Assembly: GCF_000710615.1 (NCBI RefSeq)
Contig: NZ_JDTH01000002.1
Coordinates: forward strand, 1,542,082-1,606,081
Reading direction: 5' to 3'
Source of the DNA: Haladaptatus cibarius D43
GTDB lineage: Archaea; Halobacteriota; Halobacteria; Halobacteriales; Haladaptataceae
DNA: 64,000 bases
A model generated the notes under the pieces. That model was not told the DNA's origin. It did not search any database and saw only the letters and a list, made by a program, of their open reading frames with translations. Position 1 is the first letter of the stretch. Each line of letters opens with the position of its first letter. Below, in pieces: positions 8,487 through 17,525 of the stretch. The translations under genes were made by a program, and so were the position numbers.

Positions 8487-8990
8487 CTAGTTGTTGCCAA
8501 CGCGATTGACCGTCGCACTGACGAGGTTGAGTCGCCCGCTGAAGATGTTCGCATCCGTCGAGAAGCGGTATCGATTGCCGTCCTGAAGCGTTCCCTGCGT
8601 GAACACGTAACTAGCTCCGAGGACGGTACCGCCACCGCCGTATCGAATACTATACCCGTTGTAGTCGTCGGGTTGTGAGATTTCAGGAACTTCGTTTCCG
8701 TTCGGAAGCTGAAGCAGTCGAATCGTAATGGATTGCGGTAGTTCCGAGATGACGCGGAACGGCGTTCGCGCGATGTAGTCGTCGGTGTACACCAGCACTT
8801 CGTCGTCGTCCTGTGTCGTGGCGGTTCCAGTCGCCGAGTAACCGAGTGCGAGTACCCCTGCAGTCAACGCCCCCTTCCGCATAAAATCCCGTCGTGAGTC
8901 GTTCGGTTGAATGTCTTTTCGTTCTCCCGTCTCACCTGTTTCGCCCGTCTCGTCCGGTCGTTTCCCAGTGTCGCTCCGTTCTAACTCCAT
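8487..8990 (-). CDS. Tat-exported hypothetical protein
   Basis: 167 aa. An unusual N-terminal tail of about 30 residues with TGETGETGE repeats precedes the Tat motif SRRDFMRKG and a hydrophobic segment (ALTAGVLALGYSATGTA). The mature domain, about 110 residues, is beta-rich (EVLVYTDDYIARTPF ... ITIRLLQL) and has no recognised family. Its minus-strand start lies just after a gap (8991-9134) with no other features. Function is unknown; it is probably extracellular. Confidence 0.7.
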   Translation of the reverse strand: MELERSDTGKRPDETGETGETGERKDIQPNDSRRDFMRKGALTAGVLALGYSATGTATTQDDDEVLVYTDDYIARTPFRVISELPQSITIRLLQLPNGNEVPEISQPDDYNGYSIRYGGGGTVLGASYVFTQGTLQDGNRYRFSTDANIFSGRLNLVSATVNRVGNN

Positions 8991-9134
8991 TGGTGATACC
9001 CCCCGGGTACACCGTGTGAACCGAGGAGGGCGATGTCAATAACTATACCCTGAGTAAATGGTTACCACGTTACCAACTCGTACCGACTTTTCGCGGTGAC
9101 CACGACTGCGAAAAATAGTGAAAATTCGACGCGC

Positions 9135-9401
9135 TCAGAACGTCTGGCCGTCTATCGTTTCGACGAACGTCGCTTCGCCGATGTGGTCGTTCGCGTCGAA
9201 CTCCTCGACACGGAGTCGGACGCGGGTGTCGAGCGCGTCCGGCGGTGCGTCCTCGACGTGGATGATGGTGTCACCGACGCGGGCACGCGCGGTACCGTTG
9301 GTGTAATCCGTGAGATACACGTCGATTTCTTGGCCGATATCGAATTTCGGCTTGTTCGTCCGGAACGTCCAGCCTGCGAGATATTTGTCCAGTAGGCTCA
9401 T
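9135..9401 (-). CDS. Small TRAM/OB-like protein (DUF7513-type)
   Basis: 88 aa from MSLLDKYLAGWTFRTNKPKF. The beta-rich sequence IGQEIDVYLTDYTNGTARARVGDTIIHVEDA ... RVRLRVEEFD looks like a TRAM/OB barrel, in line with a small Halobacteria family (DUF7513, from memory). Its ATG overlaps the stop of the upstream nhaC by 4 nt (9398-9401), so it is translationally coupled to the antiporter. A longer in-frame start at 9515 would sit inside nhaC and is unlikely. Confidence 0.75.
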   Translation of the reverse strand: MSLLDKYLAGWTFRTNKPKFDIGQEIDVYLTDYTNGTARARVGDTIIHVEDAPPDALDTRVRLRVEEFDANDHIGEATFVETIDGQTF

Positions 9402-10972
9402 ACTCGTGCCACCTCCTCGGCTTTGCGGTCGGAAACGTATTCCAGTCCGAACCCGGTCAGCGCGGAGAGGAGGAACACGCCAAACAGGAACCAGCCGTGG
9501 AAGACGAACGGCCAAACTTCGGCGGGATTGACCAGCATCGCCTGCGTGAACCAGTCGAACTGGTCAACTAGCCCGACCATCGTCGCGTAGCCGACCAGCA
9601 CGCCGCCGCCCCACGGGAAGATGTACCCCATCGCGGAGGAGTTCGCGTCGAGGATGTTCGCACGGCGGTAGCCGTTGATGTTGAACTTCTGGCCGATGCG
9701 AGCGACGTATGGTGCGATTGCGATTTCCGCGGCGGTGTTGATGGTAATCATCGCGTTGACGCTCGCGGTTCCCATGACCATCGTCGTCTCCGCACGGCGG
9801 ACGTTCGTTGCCACGCTGTTCAGCAACCAGTTCTGAAGCGCTTCGAAGCCGCCGCCGCGAATCATGATTCGTGCGCCCGCCACGATGAGGAGAGTGAGCA
9901 CGATGAGCGGGAAAAAGCCCAGTGCGCCGTTGTACAGGCTCCCGCTCACCGTCCCGGCGATTTCGGCGTCGGGCGCAACGACCTGAACCATCGGCAGGAA
10001 GGCCAACTCTTGCGCGAACGGCCCGTTTTCCGGCGCGTAAAAGACCAGCATCTGCTGGAGTTGGGCCAGTCCGAACGCCAAGTTCGCGCCGATTGCGAAG
10101 ATGAGGCCCCACGAAATCGCTTCGACGATGTGTCTGCCGGAAATGGCCGTTACGATAACGATGAGCATGGAGACGAGGTGGATGAGGCCAATCGGATTTC
10201 CTTCGAAGGCGGCCTGACCGGAGACGGTGATACCGTCCATCATCGACCCCGCGACGACGTAGCCGGCGAGGGCGAACACCGCCGCGAAGATTGCGTACTT
10301 GAAACGCGATGCCACGACGCCGCCGATGTCGGAATCCTGGGTCACAGCGCTCACGATTGTCGTGTCGCTGACCGGCGCGAGATTGTCGCCGAACACTGCA
10401 CCCGAGAGAATTGCACCAAACATCAACACCGGATTCGCGCCGATGAGGATTCCCGCCGGGAAGAACAGCCCGGTAAATGCAATCGTCGTCCCGTAGCCGG
10501 TTCCGATACCGGTTGCGAGCAGTGCGGCGAGGATGAACGTCGCCGCGGGAAACAGCGCCGCGCCGATGCTCAATGCCTCTGCGGCCCACACGAGTCCCTC
10601 GACGAAGCCGCCGTCTTGGAGTACTTGTGCGAACATGCCCGCCCAGAGCCATGCCACGATGGCCGTCGCGGCCACGCGCTGTGTCATCCCTTCGAAGATG
10701 GTGTTCGCGTAGGTTTTCCAGTCGCCTTTGGCGAACAGCATTCCGATAATGAGCGAAACGAGCATCCCGATAACGAGTCCCGTCGTATCGCCGATTCCGA
10801 GGAGTCCACTCTGGAACACTGCCCAGACGATGAACAGCGCGATGGGAATCGTACTCATCCACTTCCCGCCGTAGAACTCGATTTGCGGCTCGCTCCGCGC
10901 CCGCTCCGCTTCCATCAGCTCTTCTTCTACTTCATCTCCCGGTTCATCCTGCCTATCGCCTGAAGAACCCAT
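9398..10972 (-). CDS. Na+/H+ antiporter, NhaC family
   Basis: 524 aa with about 12 membrane segments after an acidic, soluble N-terminus (1-30). Conserved NhaC blocks are visible: GTGIGTGYGTTIAFTGLFFP, GAILSGAVFGDNLAPVSDTT (with the functional Asp in GDN), and YIFPWGGG near the C-terminus. It is expected to exchange cytoplasmic Na+ for H+ across the membrane, although some NhaC-family members exchange organic acids. It is divergent from an M20 amidohydrolase; the shared 229-bp spacer holds an AT-rich promoter (11010-11042) and a direct repeat. Confidence 0.9.
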   Translation of the reverse strand: MGSSGDRQDEPGDEVEEELMEAERARSEPQIEFYGGKWMSTIPIALFIVWAVFQSGLLGIGDTTGLVIGMLVSLIIGMLFAKGDWKTYANTIFEGMTQRVAATAIVAWLWAGMFAQVLQDGGFVEGLVWAAEALSIGAALFPAATFILAALLATGIGTGYGTTIAFTGLFFPAGILIGANPVLMFGAILSGAVFGDNLAPVSDTTIVSAVTQDSDIGGVVASRFKYAIFAAVFALAGYVVAGSMMDGITVSGQAAFEGNPIGLIHLVSMLIVIVTAISGRHIVEAISWGLIFAIGANLAFGLAQLQQMLVFYAPENGPFAQELAFLPMVQVVAPDAEIAGTVSGSLYNGALGFFPLIVLTLLIVAGARIMIRGGGFEALQNWLLNSVATNVRRAETTMVMGTASVNAMITINTAAEIAIAPYVARIGQKFNINGYRRANILDANSSAMGYIFPWGGGVLVGYATMVGLVDQFDWFTQAMLVNPAEVWPFVFHGWFLFGVFLLSALTGFGLEYVSDRKAEEVARV

Positions 10973-11103
10973 CTAACTCACCTCTGTCGTCCTGTGGCAA
11001 GACGGCCCGGAATTATAAATTATAGTTAATAAGGAATGATACGTTGGCGAAAGATGCAACACAGTGTACAAAATATCCGAATGGTTTCGGCATCAGCGAT
11101 ACG

Positions 11104-11141
11104 ATTACCCGATTCCCACTGAAATTACCCGATTTCCACTG
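11104..11141. promoter_or_regulatory. 18-bp direct repeat, possible operator
   Basis: ATTACCCGATTCCCACTG (11104-11121) recurs at 11124-11141 with one mismatch and a period of exactly 20 bp, about two helical turns. It lies upstream of the TATA-like GTTTAAG (11171-11177) that serves the M20 gene (start 11202, leaderless spacing 28 nt). It is also upstream of nhaC on the other strand. Its form suits a dimeric regulator controlling one or both genes. Confidence 0.55.
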
Positions 11142-11201
11142 GAAGATGCAACGCCTGCCCACTCGTGAGGGTTTAAGCCCGCACCGGCCGTCAGCCCTGC
11201 C

Positions 11202-12485
11202 ATGAGTCAACAGACCCACCGTGACCGATTGGTCGAACTACGACGGGAGTTACACCAGTATCCGGAACCGGCGTGGCGCGAGTTCTACACCACCAGCCGA
11301 ATCGTGGACGAACTCGAAACAATCGGCGTAGACGAACTGTACGTCGGCCCAGAAGTCCTCGCGGAGGAAGAACGGATGTCGGTTCCCGACGACGACGAAC
11401 TGGGTCGCTGGTACGAACAGGCCCGGCAGGAGGGTGCTCGCGAGGACATCCTCGAACAATTGGAGGGCGGCAAAACCGGCGCGATTGCCGTTATCGAACG
11501 CGGCGAGGGGCCGACGGTTGCCCTCCGCGTGGACATCGACGGCTTGCTCCGCGAGGAGTCCATCGACGACGACCACGTTCCGGCGACGGAAGGGTTCCGC
11601 TCCGAGCACGCGGGCGCGATGCACGCCTGCGGGCACGACGCCCACGCGACCATCGGAATCGGCGTGCTGGAAGCCATCAAGGACAGCGACTTCGAGGGCA
11701 CGCTGAAAGTCCTCTTCCAACCCGGCGAGGAGATGGTCGCCGGAGGCAAGCCGATGGCGAAAAGCGGTCATCTGGACGACGTGGACTACCTCCTCGCGGT
11801 TCACATCGGCCTCGACCACCCGACCGGCGAAGTCGTCGCGGGCGTCGATGGCTTCCTCGCGGTGAGCCATTTCCTCGCCGAATTTACCGGCGAACCGGCC
11901 CACGCGGGCGGGAAACCCAACGCCGGAGAAAATGCAGTGCAGGCGATGGCGGCCGCGGTTCAGAACCTCTACGCCATCCCGCGCCACGAGGACGGCGCAA
12001 CGCGAATCAACGCTGGGGACGTCGGCGGCGGGTCGGCCACGAACATCATCCCCGAACAGGCCTACATCGAGGGCGAAGTTCGCGGCGAGACGACCCACCT
12101 CAAGGATTACATGCAAGAGCGCGCAGACCGCGTCCTCGAAAGCGCCGCGGCCATGCACGGCTGTTCGGTCGAACAGAGCAAAGAGGGCGAAGCCCCAAGC
12201 GCGGAAAGCGACGAGGGACTGGTCGAAATCGTTCACGACGTTTCGACGAACACCCGTAGCGTCGAGAATCCGATTCGTCGGGACTCCCTCGGCGGGAGCG
12301 AGGACGCGACGTATCTCATGCAGGAAGTCCAGCAAAACGGCGGCCTCGCGGCCTACGTCGGTGTCGGCACCGACCACCCCGGCGGCCACCACACATCGAC
12401 GTTCGACGTGGACGAGGACAGTCTTCCAATTGCGGTCGATTTGTTGTCCTCCTCGATTCGGGAGATTGCGAACAAACGACCTTGA
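11202..12485 (+). CDS. M20 family amidohydrolase (AbgA-like)
   Basis: 427 aa. Zinc-site blocks of the M20D amidohydrolases are present: MHACGHDAHATIGIGVL (His and Asp ligands), FQPGEEMVAGGKPM (general base Glu), and HPGGHHTSTFDVDE near the end. The middle (about 225-335) is the dimerisation/lid domain. The 60-residue insert after the start (EVLAEEERMSVPDDDELGRW) matches the aminobenzoyl-glutamate hydrolase branch rather than plain aminoacylases. It probably hydrolyses an N-acyl amino acid in the cytoplasm. Divergent from nhaC. Confidence 0.88.
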   Translation: MSQQTHRDRLVELRRELHQYPEPAWREFYTTSRIVDELETIGVDELYVGPEVLAEEERMSVPDDDELGRWYEQARQEGAREDILEQLEGGKTGAIAVIERGEGPTVALRVDIDGLLREESIDDDHVPATEGFRSEHAGAMHACGHDAHATIGIGVLEAIKDSDFEGTLKVLFQPGEEMVAGGKPMAKSGHLDDVDYLLAVHIGLDHPTGEVVAGVDGFLAVSHFLAEFTGEPAHAGGKPNAGENAVQAMAAAVQNLYAIPRHEDGATRINAGDVGGGSATNIIPEQAYIEGEVRGETTHLKDYMQERADRVLESAAAMHGCSVEQSKEGEAPSAESDEGLVEIVHDVSTNTRSVENPIRRDSLGGSEDATYLMQEVQQNGGLAAYVGVGTDHPGGHHTSTFDVDEDSLPIAVDLLSSSIREIANKRP

Positions 12486-12581
12486 GAGTGCTTCGAGTGT
12501 CGTGAAACGGTTTGGCTGATTTTCGAGTGAGTCGAAGAAGGGCGAGACGGGTCGCTGTGGAACAGTTGGTGTAGCCGAGTC

Positions 12582-12895
12582 CTTTGCAAATCACGTCTGC
12601 AAATACGCCTCGCTCACTCTTCGCTCGGCCAAAATCCAGCAGGCTGCCGGGGCCGGGCGCGCTCGCGCGCCCGGCCACCCTAAATTTAACCAGTCGTTTT
12701 CTCCCAAATTCGGCTTCCGACACATGACGGCAAGCCAATCAGTCGCTTGGCGGTTCCCGGTGTCTCAAAATCGCCTTGCGATTTTGATGGCAGGGAAGAA
12801 CTTGTTCTTCCCGTGGTCTCGGACGAGCGAGGAATGAGCAACTGCAAGGAGCGAATGACGAGTGAGGGCGTGGTGTGGAGTCGTGATTTGCAACG
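12582..12895. repeat. Inverted-repeat element C
   Basis: The ends are ctttgcaaatcacgtctgca (12582-12601) and the complement of 12876-12895, with 17 of 20 positions matching. The right end contains TGGAGTCGTGA, the same terminus as elements at 33702-34022 and 44811-45336. Internal hairpins are 12651-12661/12666-12676 (11 bp, GC-rich), AAAATCGC-CTT-GCGATTTT near 12766, and GGGAAGAA/TTCTTCCC near 12793-12811. No coding sequence is seen. It fills most of the 552-bp gap 12486-13037; the flanks hold nothing recognisable. Confidence 0.6.
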
Positions 12896-13037
12896 TCCAT
12901 AATCAGCTCATTGTCGAGAAATCCGAACTCCGAGCAACCAAAACGACAATCGCTCCAAAATCCAGTTCTCCTTGAAATGCGCACCCAAAATCCACACGGG
13001 CGTAATTGCCTTTGCGGAGAATCCCGACTAGTCCACT

Positions 13038-13613
13038 ATGGGGGGAACTGAAACGACGCGACGGGGGTTCCTTCGGGGACTCTCGGGAGGAACAGCAGTT
13101 GCGTCCACGGCGGGAGTGGCATCTGCACAGAATCAACAGACGGTCGAGATGACGGACAGTCTGGTCTACGAACCGGAGTCGATTACGGTGTCGCCCGGAA
13201 CGACGGTCGTCTGGGACAACGTGGGGTCGGTCGGCCACTCCGTCACGGCTTACGAGGACGAGATTCCGGAGGAAGCAGGGTACTTCGCAAGCGGTGGTTT
13301 CGATAGTGAACAGGCGGCGCGGGACGCCTACCCCGAGGGCGACATCGGCGGGGGCGAACAGTACGAACACACATTCGACGTGGAAGGCACCTACGAGTAT
13401 TTCTGCATTCCACACGAGTCGGCCGGGATGGTCGGAACCGTCGAAGTCGGTGCAGGTGGCGGAGGCGAGGGTGGCGGTGGAGGCGGCGGTGCCCTTCCGT
13501 CGGTTCCGAACAGCGCGATAACGCTCGGGGTTGCGACGATGTCCGCGATGGTCACGGTGCTGGTTCTGTCGTACTTCTTCCTGAAGTACGGGGGCGACTA
13601 CGGATTGGACTGA
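13038..13613 (+). CDS. Halocyanin-like blue copper protein, membrane-anchored
   Basis: 191 aa. The Tat signal TTRRGFLRGL is followed by an Ala-rich cleavage region (about 31). The cupredoxin domain (about 34-137) has the type 1 copper ligands His67 (VGHSV), Cys123, His126 (FCIPH) and Met131. A glycine-rich linker leads to a C-terminal membrane helix (about 161-182) with a short acidic tail. It should be a periplasm-side electron carrier tethered to the membrane. It stands alone next to a HalOD1 gene. Confidence 0.9.
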   Translation: MGGTETTRRGFLRGLSGGTAVASTAGVASAQNQQTVEMTDSLVYEPESITVSPGTTVVWDNVGSVGHSVTAYEDEIPEEAGYFASGGFDSEQAARDAYPEGDIGGGEQYEHTFDVEGTYEYFCIPHESAGMVGTVEVGAGGGGEGGGGGGGALPSVPNSAITLGVATMSAMVTVLVLSYFFLKYGGDYGLD

Positions 13614-13741
13614 GTAGCAGACATCTACGGAGACATATGTTGGCACCGCAACTATTTCAAAGATAGACGGCAATTTTTATTAGCCTCTGTCGCAAGGCTC
13701 TGTATACACCGAACAGTATTGCAGTCCCCGAGGTCAGCAAC

Positions 13742-14059
13742 ATGAACGAGAACATCAACCACAGTGACGACGGCGGCGTTATCACAAACACAGCACCGAA
13801 CAACCAGTACACTTGCTACACGGAAGACGAAAAACTCAGCACCGCAGTAGTGATGGCACTCGCGGAAATGGCTGGGGACGACCCCGCGGAAATCGGCGTC
13901 CCGCTATACGACGCCATCGACCCAGACGCACTAGACAATCTATTCAGCGACAAACACGACGGCTCACCCCGAATGGGTGGCAAAGTCGTTTTCGACATTC
14001 TCGACTATCGCGTGACGGTGCACAGTTACGGTCAAATCGTCGTGAAAGAACTCGATTGA
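13742..14059 (+). CDS. HalOD1 output domain protein
   Basis: 105 aa. LSTAVVMALAEMAGDDPAEI, PLYDAIDPDALDNLF and the C-terminal FDILDYRVTVHSYGQIVV match the haloarchaeal HalOD1 domain, which occurs alone or at the end of signalling proteins. Its molecular role is not established. The gene has its own upstream AT-rich TATA region (near 13672-13682). The following 189-bp gap (14060-14248) holds nothing recognisable. Confidence 0.88.
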   Translation: MNENINHSDDGGVITNTAPNNQYTCYTEDEKLSTAVVMALAEMAGDDPAEIGVPLYDAIDPDALDNLFSDKHDGSPRMGGKVVFDILDYRVTVHSYGQIVVKELD

Positions 14060-14248
14060 CACATTTTCGACGGCGTAGCTCATTTCGCTTTTCATCGCTA
14101 CGTCACGTCTTCGTTTTCCACGACTGAAGATTGTGCTAAGACGCCGAATACTGAATAGTGGGAAGACGACAAGTAAGCAGCATGGTCTAAGTGCGAGAGA
14201 TGTACAAGACTGTTCATTACTAAGCGAAAGAAAGCAAATAGGTCGTAG

Positions 14249-15616
14249 TCAGTATTTCGGCGGCGCGCCGGTCGTCTCGTACACGCTGTCCATCAGGTCG
14301 TCGCGTACCTCCTGCCATGCCGGAAGCCCTCGCGGGTCGGTCGGATAGTGGTCGTAGTGGTCGATGATGTCGTCGGCCAACTCTTTCGTCTGGTAGAGGT
14401 CGTAGATGAGACGCCAGTGGTCGCGGGCGTCGATGGCAGTCTGAAGTTTGAGTTTCCACCCGATGTTCGCACTACCTGAATACAGCGCCTCGGAGAGTTT
14501 TTCGGTCGGGAGCGCCCCGAGCATTCCCATCAGGTCGTCCACTTCCACGGCGGTCGTGAAGATGTTGTAGATGTCCAGTCCCGCGTAGCGCGCGCCGAAG
14601 TGATCCATGACGCGCTGGTTGTACTGCCACAGGGCTTGTTCGCTCACGTCACCTGATTCGAAGGCTTCGATGGCTTGCTCGCCCGCGTACTTGCCCGCGT
14701 AGGCCGCGCCCGCGATGCCGCCGCCGGTCGTCGGGTTGACGTGGCCTGCGGCGTCTCCGACCGCGATGAATCCGGACGCGACGGCGGAGTCGTAGGGACG
14801 GCGGGTCGGCAGCGCCGCGCCGAGTTTGTCCTCGACGGTTGCCCCTTTGAACTCGGGTCGATTGCGCAAGTCCACTTTCAAGTCCTCGACCAACTTCATC
14901 GGTTCCTCGTTCATCTGAAAGCCGAGTCCGGCGTTGATTTCCGTGCTGGTGCGCGGGAAGTACCAGAGGTAGCCCGCGGCGCGGTCGGTCGGTTTGAACA
15001 CGAGCGCGTCGTCCCATTCGACCGGTTCATCGACGTGAAGCACTTCTCGGTAGGCCGAACAGAACTGCGAATAGGTGACGTTCGTGTCGAAGGTCGCGTT
15101 CGAGAAGTCCGTCTTGTCCTGCAGAAGCGAGAGCGCCCCGGCGGCGTCGATGAGCAGTTCGGATTCATACTCCACGACTTCGGCGTTGTGCTTGGCGCGA
15201 ACACCTGTGACGCGACCGGCGTCGTCCTGCGTCACGTCCTGAACGACGGTGTCGTAGTGGAACTCCGCGCCCGCTTCTTTTGCACCCTCGATGATGAGTC
15301 GTCCGTACTCCCAACGGTCGATGACGGCGAGTTCGCCCGGCACCGGGATTTCGAGGATGGTGTCCTCTTTCGGAATCTCGAACCGGCCGTGGTCTACGTC
15401 CGTGTTGGTGAACGCGGGCTGAATTTTCTCCTTTGGAATCGCTTCGGGGAAGGCGTCTGCGCCTTTCAGTGCATCTCCACAGGCGATGTGGCCCGCTTCT
15501 TCCTCCGTCTTCCGCTCCACGATGACAACGTCGTAGCCCTCGCGTGCGACAGTCGCCGCGGCGTAACACCCCGAGGTTCCTGCGCCGACGACGACCATAT
15601 CGTACTGCTCGGTCAT
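14249..15616 (-). CDS. Geranylgeranyl reductase family (archaeal lipid saturation)
   Basis: 455 aa flavoprotein. The N-terminal FAD Rossmann motif VVVGAGTSGCYAAATVAREG (about 8-27) is followed by an ERK acidic strand end. A second FAD motif, GFIAVGDAAGHVNPTTGGGI, lies at about 285-304. The family reduces geranylgeranyl chains of archaeol precursors (digeranylgeranylglycerophospholipid reductase), acting at the membrane surface, and archaeal members take electrons from ferredoxin. A 2Fe-2S ferredoxin is encoded divergently 124 bp away. Menaquinone or other isoprenoids are alternative substrates. Confidence 0.88.
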   Translation of the reverse strand: MTEQYDMVVVGAGTSGCYAAATVAREGYDVVIVERKTEEEAGHIACGDALKGADAFPEAIPKEKIQPAFTNTDVDHGRFEIPKEDTILEIPVPGELAVIDRWEYGRLIIEGAKEAGAEFHYDTVVQDVTQDDAGRVTGVRAKHNAEVVEYESELLIDAAGALSLLQDKTDFSNATFDTNVTYSQFCSAYREVLHVDEPVEWDDALVFKPTDRAAGYLWYFPRTSTEINAGLGFQMNEEPMKLVEDLKVDLRNRPEFKGATVEDKLGAALPTRRPYDSAVASGFIAVGDAAGHVNPTTGGGIAGAAYAGKYAGEQAIEAFESGDVSEQALWQYNQRVMDHFGARYAGLDIYNIFTTAVEVDDLMGMLGALPTEKLSEALYSGSANIGWKLKLQTAIDARDHWRLIYDLYQTKELADDIIDHYDHYPTDPRGLPAWQEVRDDLMDSVYETTGAPPKY

Positions 15617-15740
15617 GCGTTTCGCTACGAGAGGGAAGCGAGAAAACTCTTTATCCCCTAATGTGTCCTTTTCAAAGCAACAGTAAAAACGGGACAGCGT
15701 GGATAAAGAGTTTTGTCAGGGAGTTTCGTATCTCCGGAGT

Positions 15741-16076
15741 ATGACCGATTACACCGTTGAGTTCGTCGGAACCGGGGAAGAAACCGAGGTGTCCGACAAG
15801 CAAACCATCCTCAAGGCGTGTATCGAGGAGGGTATCGCACAGGAATACTCGTGTCGAGTCGGCATGTGTCTCGCATGCTCCGCCGAAATCGTGGAAGGAG
15901 AAGTCACGCAACCGGCGGCCCGCGGCCTGACCGACGAAGAAGCCGAAAACTACGCACTCACCTGCATGGCGCGCCCGCAAAGCGACCTGAAACTCGACCG
16001 CGGCGAATATCCACCGAGCATCGAGGCCGATGCGGAAGCGATGGATTCCGACGCCGCAACTGCGGACGACGATTAA
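15741..16076 (+). CDS. 2Fe-2S ferredoxin (plant type)
   Basis: 111 aa from MTDYTVEFVGTGEET; an in-frame extension to 15699 is not needed. The cluster ligands are Cys38, Cys43, Cys46 and Cys75 (C-X4-C-X2-C ... C). An acidic C-terminal extension (DAEAMDSDAATADDD) is typical of halophiles. It is a one-electron carrier, and its divergent position next to the geranylgeranyl reductase suggests it may be that enzyme's donor. It is shorter than the main haloarchaeal ferredoxin, lacking the N-terminal insertion. Confidence 0.9.
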   Translation: MTDYTVEFVGTGEETEVSDKQTILKACIEEGIAQEYSCRVGMCLACSAEIVEGEVTQPAARGLTDEEAENYALTCMARPQSDLKLDRGEYPPSIEADAEAMDSDAATADDD

Positions 16077-16134
16077 GCAACAGGTATAACGAATACCGAC
16101 GCGACGACAATCGACGCGACGACTACCGCGACGA

Positions 16135-16944
16135 TTACCGATTTTCGCTGAACCACTCGCTGGCGAAATCGACCAGTTCTCGCTGGCGCATCGCAACCGC
16201 GTCAGCACTACCGACACGTCCTCGAGTGACTGCTTCCGGACGTTCCGTTTCGAAGGCTTCGCCCACCTGTTCAAAGTCGTCGTCCGAAAGCGCCAGTCCC
16301 GTCAGTTGAATCCATTCGCGTTCACCGTCTTTCAGCACTGGCGCGCCGTCGGTGTCGTTTTCCTTTTCGTAGTCGCCGCGGTGTTCCGCGAGGTGGAGCG
16401 AAGTGTTCGAATCGTAGCCTGCACCGAGCAAAAGAACGGTTCCATCCCTGTCGTACACGTCGGCGAGCGGTGACGACTCACCCAATCCGAAATCGTACTC
16501 ATGGTCTGCGACGATTGATTCTGCGTCCGTTCCCCACGCCGCGAAGGAGTGGTGTGGATGCCGACTTCGAACCACATCGGGATAACTCCGGAACGTCTCC
16601 GGAATCGCGCCCATGCCCCGCGTTGGCGTTATTTCGGGGCGATAGGGCGACATCGTCGCCCGAATCGTCTCCTTCCAGTCGTCCGGCACTGGTGGGTTCT
16701 GCCAACTCTCCGGGTCGGAAAGTCCCGTGTGGGTCGGCAGTACGAGCGTTCCGTCGTCGGTGACGACGGAACGCAAGGCGTCCACGACAGCAGGCGCACC
16801 GCCACTGACCCATCCGAGGGCGGAAAGCGACGAGTGAACGAGAAGGGTGTCGCCTGCCGAGATTCCGAGGGTGCGGAGGTCGTCCGCGATTCGTTCGCCG
16901 GTAATCGGTTCGTCGCTCTGCTCGATTGTTTCTTGTTCGCTCAT
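16135..16944 (-). CDS. AAC(3) family N-acetyltransferase
   Basis: 269 aa from MSEQETIEQSDEPITGERI. Family motifs are LLVHSSLSALGWVSGGA (about 32-48), GTLVLPTHTG, ETFRSYPDVVRSRHPHHSFAAWG and LLLGAGYDSNTSLHLAEH. The fold transfers acetyl from acetyl-CoA to an amine. In archaea an antibiotic-resistance role is unlikely and the natural substrate is unknown. Its ATG overlaps the stop of the upstream flavin reductase by 4 nt, so the two form one transcription unit. Confidence 0.87.
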   Translation of the reverse strand: MSEQETIEQSDEPITGERIADDLRTLGISAGDTLLVHSSLSALGWVSGGAPAVVDALRSVVTDDGTLVLPTHTGLSDPESWQNPPVPDDWKETIRATMSPYRPEITPTRGMGAIPETFRSYPDVVRSRHPHHSFAAWGTDAESIVADHEYDFGLGESSPLADVYDRDGTVLLLGAGYDSNTSLHLAEHRGDYEKENDTDGAPVLKDGEREWIQLTGLALSDDDFEQVGEAFETERPEAVTRGRVGSADAVAMRQRELVDFASEWFSENR

Positions 16945-17525
16945 GGAGGACGCTCTAGCGAAAAGCGGTCGTCCGTCGTCGCATATAAGCTTCCTGAAAG
17001 GCGACCGACTGCATCTATTTTTTCCACGTCGAGTTTCCCGTCGGTCGTTACTGCGTCGTCGATATGTACCCATTCGACTTCGCCGAGAACCATCGTGGAC
17101 GCGCCGATGTCAACCATCTCGTATAGCGAGCATTCGAATGCGACTGGAGTTTTTGCAACGCGTGGAGCATCGACAACTGTCGATTCCGCGCGGTCAAGTC
17201 CGGCGTGGTCGAACTCGCTTTCGCCGTGGGGGAGTGTCGCGCTCGTCTGATTCATCGCCTCGGCCAGCGGTTCCGTGACGACGTTGACGACAAAGTTCTC
17301 GGTTTCCCTGATGTTTGCGGGAGTGTCTTTCAAGCCGTCCTGTCCGTCCACCGGAGCGAACATCACGACGGGTGGCACGACGCTGACGACGTTGAAAAAG
17401 CTGTACGGTGCGAGATTGTCCACACCGTCGGGATTGCGGGTGCTGACCCACGCAATCGGTCGGGGGACGACCGCGCCCGCCAGCGTTCGATAGAGCGACT
17501 GAACCTCCGTGGGGTCGATTTCCAT
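16941..17525 (-). CDS. Flavin reductase family protein
   Basis: 194 aa. The split-barrel FMN-binding pattern is clear: LAGAVVPRPIAWVSTRNPDG, NLAPYSFFNVVSVVPPVVMF and DTPANIRETENFVVNVV. FMN-dependent reductases of this type supply reduced flavin to partner oxygenases or act alone. It is the first gene of a two-gene unit with the AAC(3) acetyltransferase. Confidence 0.9.
   Translation of the reverse strand: MEIDPTEVQSLYRTLAGAVVPRPIAWVSTRNPDGVDNLAPYSFFNVVSVVPPVVMFAPVDGQDGLKDTPANIRETENFVVNVVTEPLAEAMNQTSATLPHGESEFDHAGLDRAESTVVDAPRVAKTPVAFECSLYEMVDIGASTMVLGEVEWVHIDDAVTTDGKLDVEKIDAVGRLSGSLYATTDDRFSLERPP

Noticed and set aside
16077-16134. Short CGACGCGACGAC repeats after the ferredoxin gene
   Set aside because: Only two imperfect copies; probably simple-sequence drift of Asp/Arg-type codon words, without a clear role.
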